64,000 nucleotides of DNA, taken from contig NZ_CP102604.1 of NCBI RefSeq assembly GCF_024707505.1, positions 2,728,001 through 2,792,000 of the forward strand, written 5' to 3'. This DNA is from Pantoea sp. SOD02. Lineage in GTDB: Bacteria > Pseudomonadota > Gammaproteobacteria > Enterobacterales > Enterobacteriaceae. Below are positions 37,823 to 46,684 of the stretch, one piece after another. The translations under genes were made by a program, and so were the position numbers. Under the pieces are notes generated by a model. The model was not told the DNA's origin, did no database searches, and saw only the letters and a list, made by a program, of their open reading frames with translations. The first letter of the stretch is position 1, and every line of letters starts with the position of its first letter.

Positions 37823-38386
37823 ATGCTTGAGCCTCTGATCTTTGATGCCAGCGCATCCGCGCGCGATCGTATCTTGCTGTGCGCGCAGCAGCTGTTTTAC
37901 CAACAGGGCATTCGCGCCACCGGCGTGGACAAGGTGATTGCAGAAGCGGGCGTGACTAAAGTGACCTTCTATCGTCACTTTCCGGCGAAAAATGCGCTGG
38001 TGCTGGCGTTTTTGCAGCAGCGTCATCAGCGCTGGATGCTGGCGTTTCGTCATGCGCTGAATCAGCACGCGGCGTTGATCGATGCCCTGCCCGCAGCATT
38101 ACTGAGCTGGTTCAGGGATGACGATTATCGCGGCTGCGCGTTTATTAATACCGCGGCGGAACTGGGCAGCACGTTACCGGAAGCCAGCGAAATTATTCGT
38201 CAGCATAAACGTGAGATGGCGCAGGCGATAAGCGACAAGTTGATGCCTGAGCAGCAGGTAAAAACGGCGCAAATGGTGTTGCTGGTTGAGGGAGCGATTG
38301 TGCAGGTACAGATTGGCGAGGATGCGGAACTGGTGGTCGAGGTGCTGCGTGCCGCGCTGGTTGCGCTGCTGAAAACGGGAGCGTGA
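37823..38386 (+). CDS. TetR/AcrR family transcriptional regulator
   Basis: Protein of 187 residues. The N-terminal TetR helix-turn-helix is in RDRILLCAQQLFYQQGIRAT (~14-33) through VTKVTFYRHFPAKNALVLAF (~47-66); the rest is the ligand-binding helical domain. ATG 37823 has AAGGA upstream. It resembles short-chain TetR proteins that control small detoxification genes, but the inducer cannot be guessed. It is divergent from the NTF2-like gene, and its stop codon overlaps a hairpin facing ompC. Confidence 0.88.
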   Translation: MLEPLIFDASASARDRILLCAQQLFYQQGIRATGVDKVIAEAGVTKVTFYRHFPAKNALVLAFLQQRHQRWMLAFRHALNQHAALIDALPAALLSWFRDDDYRGCAFINTAAELGSTLPEASEIIRQHKREMAQAISDKLMPEQQVKTAQMVLLVEGAIVQVQIGEDAELVVEVLRAALVALLKTGA

Positions 38387-38403
38387 CCGGCAAGTCACGC
38401 TCC
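38378..38403. terminator. Hairpin between convergent tetR-family gene and ompC
   Basis: GGAGCGTGAC-CGGCAA-GTCACGCTCC is a perfect ten-bp stem overlapping the tetR stop and ending eight bases before the ompC stop. It has no T-run on either side, so it may act with Rho or as a 3'-end stabiliser for ompC mRNA. Confidence 0.45.
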
Positions 38404-38410
38404 ATCACCC

Positions 38411-39520
38411 TTAGAACTGGTAAACCAAGCCCAGCGCTACGACGTCATCGGTATTGATACCGGCTGCGTCGGTGAAGTTGTTGTCGTCCAGCAGGTTGAT
38501 CTGGTAATCAACGTAGGTCGACATGTTTTTGTTGAAGTAGTAAGTTGCGCCTACATCAATGTATTTCTTCAGGTTCTGGCTGCCGTAACCTTCGATATCA
38601 GTCCCGCGAGAAGAGACGAATGCCAGAGATGGACGCAGGCCGAAGTCGAACTGGTACTGTGCCACCAATTCCCAGTTATCTGCTTTGTTAGCGTAACCGT
38701 AAGCGCTTCCGTCGCTTGAACCAAAGCGAGTGGCGTTGTACGAACGGCTGTACATCGCGGCCAGGTAAACATTGTTAGCGTCATACTTCAGCGCACCGCT
38801 GTAAGCTTCGGCTTTATCGCCATGGCCCAGAATGCCCGATGTGGTGCTGTTCTGGTTGTTGGTACGGTCAGACTGGAACATCGCTGCACCGATACCGAAA
38901 CCTGAACCCAGATCATAAGTGGTGCTCAGACCGTAGCCGTCACCGTTCTCGCCCAGCACATCACGGCCAGAAGAGGATTCGGTTGGGTTGTCGTTTTTGC
39001 CTTGATACTGAACCGCGAAGTTCCAGCCATCGACTAAACCGAAGAAGTTGGTATTACGATAGGTTGCGAGGCCGTTGCTGCGCTGGAACAGGAAGTTGTC
39101 CGCGCCGTAGGTATCGCCACCGAACTCTGGCAGAACGTCAGTCCATGCGCCGAGATCGTACATCACGCCGTAGTTACGGCCGTAATCGAATGAACCTGCA
39201 TCACCAAATTTCAAACCGGCAAAACCAACACGCGTAAAGCTGTTAGCGGTGCCTTCGCTTTCTGCGGTGTTCAGTGCTGCCTGGTATTCCCACTGGCCGT
39301 AACCGGTCAGCTGATCGGTCACCTGAGTTTCACCTTTGAAGCCAAAACGCAGGTAAGACTGGTCACCGTCTGAGCTAGAGTTATCAGAGAAATAATGCAG
39401 ACCATCCACTTTTCCGTAGAGGTCTAATTTGTTGCCATCTTTGTTGTAAATTTCAGCTGCGCTTGCTGATCCTGCAACCAGCAATGCAGGAATCATCAGG
39501 GAGAGAACGCGACGTTTCAT
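38411..39520 (-). CDS. ompC: Outer-membrane general porin OmpC
   Basis: Trimeric 16-strand beta-barrel porin of 369 residues (E. coli OmpC 367). Signal peptide [21 protein letters not shown], mature start [19 protein letters not shown]. Loop 3 constriction contains the LPEFGGD motif (~133-140). The C-terminus ends GLVYQF, with the terminal Phe needed for BAM recognition. Position next to micF and the rcs genes marks it as the ompC orthologue. It should be under OmpR control; the AT-rich region 39541-39841 shared with micF is where OmpR sites are expected, although I did not resolve individual boxes. Confidence 0.94.
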   Translation of the reverse strand: MKRRVLSLMIPALLVAGSASAAEIYNKDGNKLDLYGKVDGLHYFSDNSSSDGDQSYLRFGFKGETQVTDQLTGYGQWEYQAALNTAESEGTANSFTRVGFAGLKFGDAGSFDYGRNYGVMYDLGAWTDVLPEFGGDTYGADNFLFQRSNGLATYRNTNFFGLVDGWNFAVQYQGKNDNPTESSSGRDVLGENGDGYGLSTTYDLGSGFGIGAAMFQSDRTNNQNSTTSGILGHGDKAEAYSGALKYDANNVYLAAMYSRSYNATRFGSSDGSAYGYANKADNWELVAQYQFDFGLRPSLAFVSSRGTDIEGYGSQNLKKYIDVGATYYFNKNMSTYVDYQINLLDDNNFTDAAGINTDDVVALGLVYQF

Positions 39521-39841
39521 TTTATTACCCTCTTTAATGTGCCTTTATTTTTGCCACTGCGAGCTGAACGATTAAAAATTCAGCCGGCAAGCCATTGTTA
39601 TTTTATGTTGGGCAATAATCTATCACGAAAATGCTACTAAATTTCCAAAACTGTTTCATTCTATTTAATAGTTATTTCAGGATGTAAATATCGGGGAACT
39701 AATAACCAGCACAGATAGGTAAAAAATATAGCACTTTTTGCAAATATATAATTTAATCGTTTAAAAACATAAAATTACATGAGTTACATTTCCGCACTGA
39801 ATGACAAAACTCTAACCCATCCAGAGCATACAATTATTCCC

Positions 39842-39935
39842 GCTATCATCATTTATTTCATTATTACCTTCATTCACCCCGAATGATTTGATTTACCCTA
39901 ATTTCCCGCCGGGCTAGATTGCCCGGCATTTTTTT
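39842..39935 (+). ncRNA. micF: MicF antisense small RNA
   Basis: The sequence starting GCTATCATCATTTATTTCAT, continuing through TTACCTTCATTCA, aligns with the conserved E. coli MicF 5' region that pairs with the ompF leader. It ends in an intrinsic terminator, GCCGGGC-TAGATT-GCCCGGC followed by A and seven T. A TACAAT -10 hexamer (39829-39834) lies seven bases before the predicted +1. It is divergent from ompC, the same arrangement as in E. coli. Confidence 0.9.
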
Positions 39936-40117
39936 GCCCGAAATTCAGGAATCACCTTATATTGCGTAAAGTTAATTATGCGGGTTAAATTATCCACAAT
40001 AATCGCCGCGCATTATTTGCCTCTTTCCGCACATTTTGTTCAATTCATAGTCTTAAAATGGCAATGTTAATTTCGGCACGTAACAAAGTTCGCTGCAATA
40101 ATAGTCGGCGCAGATTA

Positions 40118-41287
40118 TCAACGCTCGCGCAGTGATTCCTTCGCTTTATTCAGCGGCTTAAGTAAATAATCCATGACGGTTTTCTGACCGGTTTTAATTT
40201 CAACATTGGCCACCATGCCGGGCATGATGGCGAATTTGCGTCCGCTTTTATTAGTCAGCTCGGCTTTTTGCGTGCGCACATAGACGCGATAGTAAAATTC
40301 GTCGTGGCGCACGTCGTCCTGCAACGTATCGGGTGAAACGGTTTCGACTTCTCCGTGTAGGTCGCCATAGATGGAAGCGTCGTAGGCGGTGATCTTCACC
40401 ACCGCAGGTAAACCCGGCCGAATGTAGCCAATATCGCGCGGATTGATGCGCGTCTCAATCAGCAGCTGATCCTCCAGCGGCACAATCTCCATCAGCTTGC
40501 CACCCGGCTCCAGCACGCCGCCCACGGTGGTGACGCGCACATCTTTCACAATGCCGCGCACCGGCGAAATCAGCGTGGTGCGCGTCAGCAGATCCTGTTT
40601 GCCCGCCGCCACCTGCAATTGCGCATCCAGCTCACCGTTGTTCTTCACCTGCTCTTCATGGGCGCGCACATAATAATCGTTGCGCGCTTCGTCGATTTTG
40701 CCGCGCAGATCGCTCACCTGGCGACGCAGGCGAATCACATCCACTTTGCCCGCCGCACCGCGCAGCATCAGCGGTTCCGTCACGTTGAGCTCTGCCTGCA
40801 CCAACGTCAGCGATTGCTGCAAATTACCGATGGTCTCGATAAAGTTCTGCCGCCGCGCCTGGTAAAGCTGCGTTTCGCGCGCCACCAGCTCGGGATGCTG
40901 CAATATATCGGCACTGAATTTCAGCGGCGTATCGCTGAGCTCGGCCTGTAAACGTTCAGAGGAAGCTCGCAGCGTGCGCACCCGCGCAATCGCTTCACCA
41001 AAATTGGTTTGAAAGCGCGTGGGATCGAGCGTTGCCAGCACCTCGCCGCGCTGCACGATATTGCCTTCGTGCACATCGAGCTGTTTGACGATGCCGCCAT
41101 CAAGGCTATCAATGATCTGCGCGCGGCTGGAAGGCGTGACTTTGCCGATGCCGACCGTCACTTCATCCAGCACCGCAAAGTGCGCCCACAGCAGAAACAG
41201 CAGCAGCGCTACCACGCACAGCCAGATGATGGCCGAGGTGCGACGTTCACGCCGCGCCAGATCTTTATCCAGCAACACCACGCTCAT
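40118..41287 (-). CDS. Type I secretion membrane fusion protein (HlyD family)
   Basis: Periplasmic adaptor of 389 residues linking the ABC exporter to a TolC-type outer-membrane channel. One N-terminal helix (IIWLCVVALLLFLLWAHFAV, ~20-39), then the HlyD barrel-sandwich start VTPSSRAQIIDSLDGGIVKQ (~57-76), a long coiled-coil arm (~95-225), the second half of the lipoyl domain, and the C-terminal HlyD signature region MPGMVANVEIKTGQKTVMDY (~355-374). Its ATG overlaps the exporter stop by four bases. No outer-membrane component is encoded nearby, so it must use TolC or a distant protein. Confidence 0.93.
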   Translation of the reverse strand: MSVVLLDKDLARRERRTSAIIWLCVVALLLFLLWAHFAVLDEVTVGIGKVTPSSRAQIIDSLDGGIVKQLDVHEGNIVQRGEVLATLDPTRFQTNFGEAIARVRTLRASSERLQAELSDTPLKFSADILQHPELVARETQLYQARRQNFIETIGNLQQSLTLVQAELNVTEPLMLRGAAGKVDVIRLRRQVSDLRGKIDEARNDYYVRAHEEQVKNNGELDAQLQVAAGKQDLLTRTTLISPVRGIVKDVRVTTVGGVLEPGGKLMEIVPLEDQLLIETRINPRDIGYIRPGLPAVVKITAYDASIYGDLHGEVETVSPDTLQDDVRHDEFYYRVYVRTQKAELTNKSGRKFAIMPGMVANVEIKTGQKTVMDYLLKPLNKAKESLRER

Positions 41288-43416
41288 GCCGCATCTCCTT
41301 TTTTACTGGCGGCATGACGCAGAATCTCATCGCGCGCGCCATCGGCCACAATGCGGCCGTTATCCATCACGATGATGCGATCGACCATGCGTAGCAGCGC
41401 GGGACGATGCGTGACCAGCACCAGCGTGCGCCCGGTTACCCATTGCGCCAGCTGGCGAATCACCTGCGCTTCCAGCTGTTCATCCATCGCCGCCGTCGGT
41501 TCATCCAGCAGCACCACCTGCGGCTGGCGCAGAATCAGCCGGCTGAGCAGCACCATTTGCCGCTGGCCGCCGGACAAGCCGCGTCCGCCTTCATGAATAA
41601 TGCGATCGAGGCTGGCTGCGTCCTGCTGTACCAGCGCTAACGCGCCGCTGATGCGCAGCGCTTGCAGCATCTCCTGCTCGCTGGCGTGCGGATTCCCGAG
41701 CAGCAGGTTCTGGCGCAGCGTACCGAAAAACAGCCGCGCATCCTGCGACAGCCAGCCAAGCTGACGCCGCAGATCGACCGGATCGATGCAGGTGAGATCG
41801 ACGCCGTCCACCAACACTTTTCCCTGGCTGGCGCGCGCCTGACCGGCCAGCATTTTCAGCAGCGTCGATTTACCCGCGCCGACTTTACCGAGGATCGCCA
41901 CACGTTCGCCGGGCGTGATCTGCAGCTGCGGAATGTTAAGCACGCTATTACCGCTCTCCTCTTCGTAGCGGTAATGCACGTTTTGCAGTTGATAGCTGCC
42001 GGTCAGCACCGGACAGTGCGCCAGCGTGGCGTGATCGGGTTGGTCGAGCGGCTTTTTCAGCAGCTCATCCAGCCCTTTCATTGCCGATTTAGCATGCTGC
42101 CAGCGCGAGAACACCATGGTGAGCTGCATCAGCGGCGCGATGGTGCGTGACGAGAGCAAGCTGCACGCCACTAGCGTGCCGGTGGTGATCTGATTGTCGA
42201 GCACCAGATAGACACCGAACACCAACATGCCGGCATAGGTGAGCTGCTGAACGCTGGCCGACCAACCGGTGAGGCGTGCGCCCCACAAACGTTGCTGATT
42301 GCTGATGGCCGCGCTGACTTCGTGCGTTTGCTCCCACTGCCGTTGAAAATAGGGTTCCGCTTGCAGCGCTTTGATGTCTTCAACGCCTTCGAGGGTTTCC
42401 ACCAGCACCGCCTGACGCAGCGCGCTTTCACGCAACCCTTCCTGCGCCAGCCTCGCCATTGGGATCTGCACCAGCAAGCCGGGAATGACAATCAGCGGAA
42501 TCGCCAGTAACGGAATCAGCACCAGCCAGCCGCCAATCGACGCCATGATCAGCAGAAACAGCAGCACAAAAGGCAGGTCGGCGGCGGCATTCACCGTGGT
42601 GGAAGTCAGCAGTTCGCGTACCTGATCAATTTCACGCAGTTGGGCAATAAAGGAGCCGGTAGAACGCGGACGCGCTTCGTTGCGGATATTCATCGCCCGC
42701 GCGAACAGCATGGCGGATATTTTCAGGTCGATGCGTTTGCCCATTAGATCGGAAACCTGGGTGCGCATCAGGCGAATCAGATACTCGATCGCCGCCGCCA
42801 GCACCACGCCGGCAAACAGCACCCACAACGTCGGCTGCGACTGCGCCGGAATCACCCGATCGTAGACCTGCATGGAAAACAGAATGCCCGCCAGCGCCAG
42901 CACGTTACCGACCAGCGATGCCAGGCTGATTTCCGCGATGCGCCGCTTCATGCCACGAAAGTTATGCCAGAACCAGTGCGGCTGATACGGCTGCACAAAC
43001 TCGTCGATGCGCGCATCGCGCGCCCGTGCCGCCACGCCAATCACGCCAACCTGCATGTCGGCCTGCAGCAACAAATCCTGCAGCTGACCTGTGCGCACCA
43101 CATCGCCACTTTCGCTCAGCCAGTAACGCACGCCACCATTGCTATCCACCTCTTCAATCAACGCCACGCTGCCGTTTTCCAACAGCAGCAATACCGGCAC
43201 GATTTCCTGCCGCCAGCGCAGTTTGCTATGCGGCACCAGCATGAAATGCAGGCCTAACAGCCCGGCTAAACGTTCTAGTTGTTGCGTGGGTGCCAGATGT
43301 TGAAACCAGCGCATCTGCTGACGCAGCGTGCTGGCGTCTGCTGGTTTACCGAAGCGTGCCGCCACGCGCAGCATCGCCGCGATGCCGTTGTCGCTGTTGA
43401 AGGGTTGTGCAGTCAT
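41284..43416 (-). CDS. Type I secretion ABC exporter with degenerate C39-like domain
   Basis: Protein of 710 residues. The N-terminal ~1-135 looks like a C39-peptidase-like domain, but there is no catalytic Cys at the expected place (IAAMLRVAARFGKPADASTL), as in LapB/HlyB-type exporters that bind rather than cleave the substrate. Six membrane helices (~165-440) and an ATPase domain (~480-710) follow: Walker A AILGKVGAGKSTLLK (~515), signature GRGLSGGQRQM (~620), Walker B VVLLDEPTAAMDE (~643). It sits between the substrate gene (72-bp gap with a hairpin) and the adaptor gene. Confidence 0.94.
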   Translation of the reverse strand: MTAQPFNSDNGIAAMLRVAARFGKPADASTLRQQMRWFQHLAPTQQLERLAGLLGLHFMLVPHSKLRWRQEIVPVLLLLENGSVALIEEVDSNGGVRYWLSESGDVVRTGQLQDLLLQADMQVGVIGVAARARDARIDEFVQPYQPHWFWHNFRGMKRRIAEISLASLVGNVLALAGILFSMQVYDRVIPAQSQPTLWVLFAGVVLAAAIEYLIRLMRTQVSDLMGKRIDLKISAMLFARAMNIRNEARPRSTGSFIAQLREIDQVRELLTSTTVNAAADLPFVLLFLLIMASIGGWLVLIPLLAIPLIVIPGLLVQIPMARLAQEGLRESALRQAVLVETLEGVEDIKALQAEPYFQRQWEQTHEVSAAISNQQRLWGARLTGWSASVQQLTYAGMLVFGVYLVLDNQITTGTLVACSLLSSRTIAPLMQLTMVFSRWQHAKSAMKGLDELLKKPLDQPDHATLAHCPVLTGSYQLQNVHYRYEEESGNSVLNIPQLQITPGERVAILGKVGAGKSTLLKMLAGQARASQGKVLVDGVDLTCIDPVDLRRQLGWLSQDARLFFGTLRQNLLLGNPHASEQEMLQALRISGALALVQQDAASLDRIIHEGGRGLSGGQRQMVLLSRLILRQPQVVLLDEPTAAMDEQLEAQVIRQLAQWVTGRTLVLVTHRPALLRMVDRIIVMDNGRIVADGARDEILRHAASKKGDAA

Positions 43417-43450
43417 CCCTGTTGTCCCGTGAGCAATGAGAGTGGGCTGG

Positions 43451-43479
43451 CAACCGCTAGCCGAGGTCGCTAGCGGTTG
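43451..43479. other. Intercistronic hairpin between substrate and exporter genes
   Basis: CAACCGCTAGC and GCTAGCGGTTG form a perfect 11-bp stem with a seven-base loop. It is not followed by a T-run on the minus strand, so it probably lowers or protects distal mRNA rather than ending it, which would favour substrate over machine synthesis. Confidence 0.55.
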
Positions 43480-43488
43480 ATGTGCGGA

Positions 43489-44949
43489 TTAAGCAAGGTT
43501 CTGAACCTGATGTTGCTGCAGATGATCGGCGAGGGTGTAGCTGCTATCGCTGGCGTTGTAGTGGCTTTCCGTGGCGCGCGCATCGCTGTGCGGAGCGGCG
43601 GTGCTGTCGCCTGACGGCTGATTCAGCGTAACGGTCGGCACCTGATGCGTGGCGACGTTGAACAGGTTCTCGATGATTTGCGTGTCGTGGTTACCGTACT
43701 CATCCCAGCGCGTGGCCAGCGGCGACACTTCACCATCCGGCAGCGCCTGCAGATCTTCGGCGCTGATGGTCACCATGCCGTTGACCGGCGTGTAGTTTTT
43801 GCCGTTGAGCGTCAGCTCCTTTACGCCTTCGAGATAGAAACTGAGATCGTGCTGTGCTTCCTGCTGACTCAGCGTGGTATCGCCGCCAATATCAATTTCG
43901 TAATAGATGTCTGGCAGTTTGGTGACCACGTTGAGTTCCAGCAATGCGTCGGTGCTGTTGCCGGCGCCATCCTGCGCATAGACACGCACTTCGCCCAGTG
44001 AAATGAAACTCGCCACTTCAGTGGACGGAATCGTCACCTGCCAGTGACCATCGCTGCCAATCTGTGCGTGATAGACTGCATCACCGCTGCACAGCAACAG
44101 TTGCTGGCCCGGCACCATCACCGAGAGGTCGCCGCTAAAGGTGAGATCGTTTTGGCTCTCTTCTTTATTGATCACGTTGTCCGCCGTGACCTTATCGAAG
44201 CTGATGTGAGGCAAACTGCTGACGTGGGTAATTAAGGTGACATCCTGCTGATAAGCGGTGGTTTTGCCGTTGGGATCGGTGGCGCTGACTTTCAGGCTAT
44301 AGACGCCATCCTGTAATGCCTGAAGATCTTGTGAGGGAATGGCAGCGGTCCATTCGCCTTTGTCATTAACGCCGCCAATATATTTATTACCGGCTAAGAT
44401 CACCGTAATGTGGCTGTTCGCCGGCACATGCGTGACGCTGCCGTGCACCTCCACGCCGTAAATGCCTTCAGCCACGTTAACCGCGTTATCCCCGCTGATT
44501 GGATCCACCGTCAGCGTGGGCTTGATGGTTTTATCCACGTAAACCCCAAAACCCACCTGCGTATCGGTGCTGTTGCCGGCTTTGTCGGTGATGGTTAGCG
44601 TCAACGAATAGGCGCCGTCGGCTAATCCGTTGAGCACCGAAGGCGGCATCGAGGCATTCCAGTAACCCCATTTATTCACCGTGCTGTGCCAGCTTTCACC
44701 GTTAAAGCTCAGCGTTACGGTGGCGCCGGGTTCGGATTCGGCGCGGCCGCGCAGGTGAATGTTCCTGCCGGATTCCCACGCGGCGATCACACCATCCATC
44801 GCTATGGGTTCATACGGACGTAGCGGCGCGGGCGGCGTGGTATCCACGCTGCGCGTTTGCAAAGTTGAAGTGTCGTCTGCTACCGGATAAAGGCTGACCG
44901 CAGATTGCAGAATCGCCGCTAATTGTTGTTCTGATTGATGTGAAGACAT
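43489..44949 (-). CDS. Ig-like repeat protein, predicted type I secretion substrate
   Basis: Protein of 486 residues with no Sec signal peptide. After a ~44-residue N-terminus come four Ig-like repeats of about 95-105 residues (~45-137, 138-242, 243-340, 341-435). They share the pattern found in large BapA/SiiE-type adhesins: DNAVNVAEG, DNVINKEES and DTTLSQQEA near the repeat starts, a GEWTAAIPSQDLQAL-like middle, and YSLTLTITDKAGNST-like ends. There are no RTX GGxGxDxxx nonapeptides. The C-terminus ends in SYTLADHLQQHQVQNLA, an amphipathic tail like those of type I adhesins. It is far smaller than typical type I adhesins (often over 2,000 residues), so it is either a minimal effector or a reduced relic. 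First gene of an operon with its own exporter; GAGG precedes the ATG. Confidence 0.85.
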   Translation of the reverse strand: MSSHQSEQQLAAILQSAVSLYPVADDTSTLQTRSVDTTPPAPLRPYEPIAMDGVIAAWESGRNIHLRGRAESEPGATVTLSFNGESWHSTVNKWGYWNASMPPSVLNGLADGAYSLTLTITDKAGNSTDTQVGFGVYVDKTIKPTLTVDPISGDNAVNVAEGIYGVEVHGSVTHVPANSHITVILAGNKYIGGVNDKGEWTAAIPSQDLQALQDGVYSLKVSATDPNGKTTAYQQDVTLITHVSSLPHISFDKVTADNVINKEESQNDLTFSGDLSVMVPGQQLLLCSGDAVYHAQIGSDGHWQVTIPSTEVASFISLGEVRVYAQDGAGNSTDALLELNVVTKLPDIYYEIDIGGDTTLSQQEAQHDLSFYLEGVKELTLNGKNYTPVNGMVTISAEDLQALPDGEVSPLATRWDEYGNHDTQIIENLFNVATHQVPTVTLNQPSGDSTAAPHSDARATESHYNASDSSYTLADHLQQHQVQNLA

Positions 44950-45032
44950 AGGTAACCTCGTTACAGGGAATGTATTGCAGCGGCCATTAAGCTTATTAAT
45001 GATTTAAGCGTACCGGTGCGCCATACAGACCG

Positions 45033-45302
45033 TTAATAAACGGTCCGCTTCGCCTGATGAAAACGGGTTACCAGCAGGTAACAAGGATTAAAATAAGACA
45101 CAGCAAAACTCTCCCAATCGGGAGAAATAATCTCGATCTCGCTATATTCCGCATCGGGAGCCGATGGGATGACTAACATATCGGTTTTAGGTGGTCGCTG
45201 CCTATTGGCGAAAATCCGGAAATGCGTGCTTTGCGACAGCGCCAAAAAATTGACGTGTAAGCCGCGTGTGGCGCGGAATCTTTCATCAGTATACTGCATC
45301 AT
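45033..45302 (-). CDS. Hypothetical protein (89 aa), uncertain
   Basis: An open frame of 89 codons in the 560-bp gap upstream of the secretion operon. The product is moderately protein-like (VIPSAPDAEYSEIEIISPDW, then ESFAVSYFNPCYLLVTRFH) with no signal or membrane segment, and no family is recognised. It lacks a ribosome site at either of its first two ATGs, and TATACT overlapping codons 3-5 could instead be a -10 hexamer for the secretion operon. The stop lies within a small GACCGTT/AACGGTC hairpin. The rest of 44950-45509 shows nothing else I can support. Confidence 0.3.
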   Translation of the reverse strand: MMQYTDERFRATRGLHVNFLALSQSTHFRIFANRQRPPKTDMLVIPSAPDAEYSEIEIISPDWESFAVSYFNPCYLLVTRFHQAKRTVY

Positions 45303-45509
45303 TCAGTAGAAAAAATTTTACTTAAGTCACTCCAGTTTTGGTTGGCACATGCCAGGAAAGTTCTGGAAAAGCGCAGCGATGCGTGAAAAATCGGTAATAT
45401 GCCTGTTTCTGGCGTTTAATCGCTGCCATCCGAATTGTCTGATGCGCGGTGTGACGCCCGCTTTGATGCTAAACTTCGTCGCTTCAACCGCTACTGAAAA
45501 ATACTCTTT

Positions 45510-46664
45510 ATGACAGCACTGGACGCCGCGCCGCACAATAAATTGCATCACCGTGTCAATCTTGGGACACGCATCGTTTTCCTTATCGCCGGATTGGGCA
45601 TGTCCGCATGGGCACCGCTGGTGCCGTTCGCCAGCCAGCGTCTGGCGTTGAGCGGCGCGTCATTGGGCGGTTTGCTGCTGTGTTTAGGCATTGGATCGCT
45701 GGCGGCGATGCCGATTACCGGCGGTTTAATTGCGCGTTTCGGTGGTCGTCGGGTGATGTTGTGCTCCACGCTGGTAGTGCTGGCGGTGTTACCGCTGCTG
45801 GCGACACTCGATGTAATGTGGCTGATGGCCGCCACCTTGATGGTGTTTGGTGCCGGACTCGGCATGCTGGATGTGGCGATGAACGTGCAGGCGGTGGAAG
45901 TGGAAAAAGCCGCGCGCAAGCCGATGATGTCCGGTTTCCACGGTTTCTTTAGCCTCGGCGGCATTATCGGCGCGGGTTCCGTCAGCCTGCTGCTCGGCAG
46001 CGGCCTGACGCCGTTGCAAGCAGTTGGCGCGGTGATGGTGTTGATTGTGTTACTGCTGGTGTGGAGCCTGCCGACGCTGATGACCGAACGCCTGCACCAG
46101 CCCGATCAACCGTGGCTGGTTATCCCGCGCGGCTGGGTGGCTTTCCTCGGTTTGCTCTGCTTTATTCTGTTTCTTGCCGAAGGCGCGGTGCTGGATTGGG
46201 GCGCGCTGTTGCTGCTGCAAAGCCCGGATATGAGCCCAGCGCACGCCGGTTTGGGTTATGCGGTGTTCTCGGTGGCGATGACCATTGGTCGTCTGACCGG
46301 CGATAAAGTGATTCAACGCTTTGGCCGTTATCCGGTGATGTTGACCGGTGCGTTAGCCGCTGCAGCGGGCATGACGCTGGCGGTGTTGTTACCCTGGCCG
46401 CAAATTGCGCTGCTGGCTTTCCTGCTGGTGGGTTTTGGCCTCGCCAATACGGTGCCGATGTTGTTCAATGCTGCCGGGAATCAACACGATATGCCGTCGA
46501 ATCTGGCGATTTCGGCCATGACAACGTTAGGCTATGCAGGTATTCTTTCAGGTCCGGCTTTAATCGGATTAATTTCCCAGTGGATCAGCCTGAGTGGTGC
46601 ATTTTTGCTTATCGCTCTGCTGCTGCTGGCCGTCGCTGCCAGTGCCCGACGGGTTGCGCGCTAA
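45510..46664 (+). CDS. MFS transporter, YbjJ-like
   Basis: Twelve-helix major facilitator of 384 residues. Motif-A-like GLIARFGGRRVMLCSTL (~72-88), a conserved MLDVAMNVQAVEVEK (~118-132) with GFHGFFSLGGIIGAG (~141-155), and the second-half GRLTGDKVIQRFGRYPVML (~255-273) are the pattern of the YbjJ/FucP-related group. Substrate is unknown. It begins at ATG without a clear ribosome site and ends 20 bp before rcsD on the same strand, so rcsD may be read from its transcript. E. coli has no gene here. Confidence 0.88.
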   Translation: MTALDAAPHNKLHHRVNLGTRIVFLIAGLGMSAWAPLVPFASQRLALSGASLGGLLLCLGIGSLAAMPITGGLIARFGGRRVMLCSTLVVLAVLPLLATLDVMWLMAATLMVFGAGLGMLDVAMNVQAVEVEKAARKPMMSGFHGFFSLGGIIGAGSVSLLLGSGLTPLQAVGAVMVLIVLLLVWSLPTLMTERLHQPDQPWLVIPRGWVAFLGLLCFILFLAEGAVLDWGALLLLQSPDMSPAHAGLGYAVFSVAMTIGRLTGDKVIQRFGRYPVMLTGALAAAAGMTLAVLLPWPQIALLAFLLVGFGLANTVPMLFNAAGNQHDMPSNLAISAMTTLGYAGILSGPALIGLISQWISLSGAFLLIALLLLAVAASARRVAR

Positions 46665-46684
46665 TTCCATGATCCTGAGACACT

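Noticed and set aside
45327..45551. 74-codon minus-strand frame overlapping the MFS gene start
   Set aside because: It overlaps the coding start of the MFS transporter, has no ribosome site and no protein-like features.
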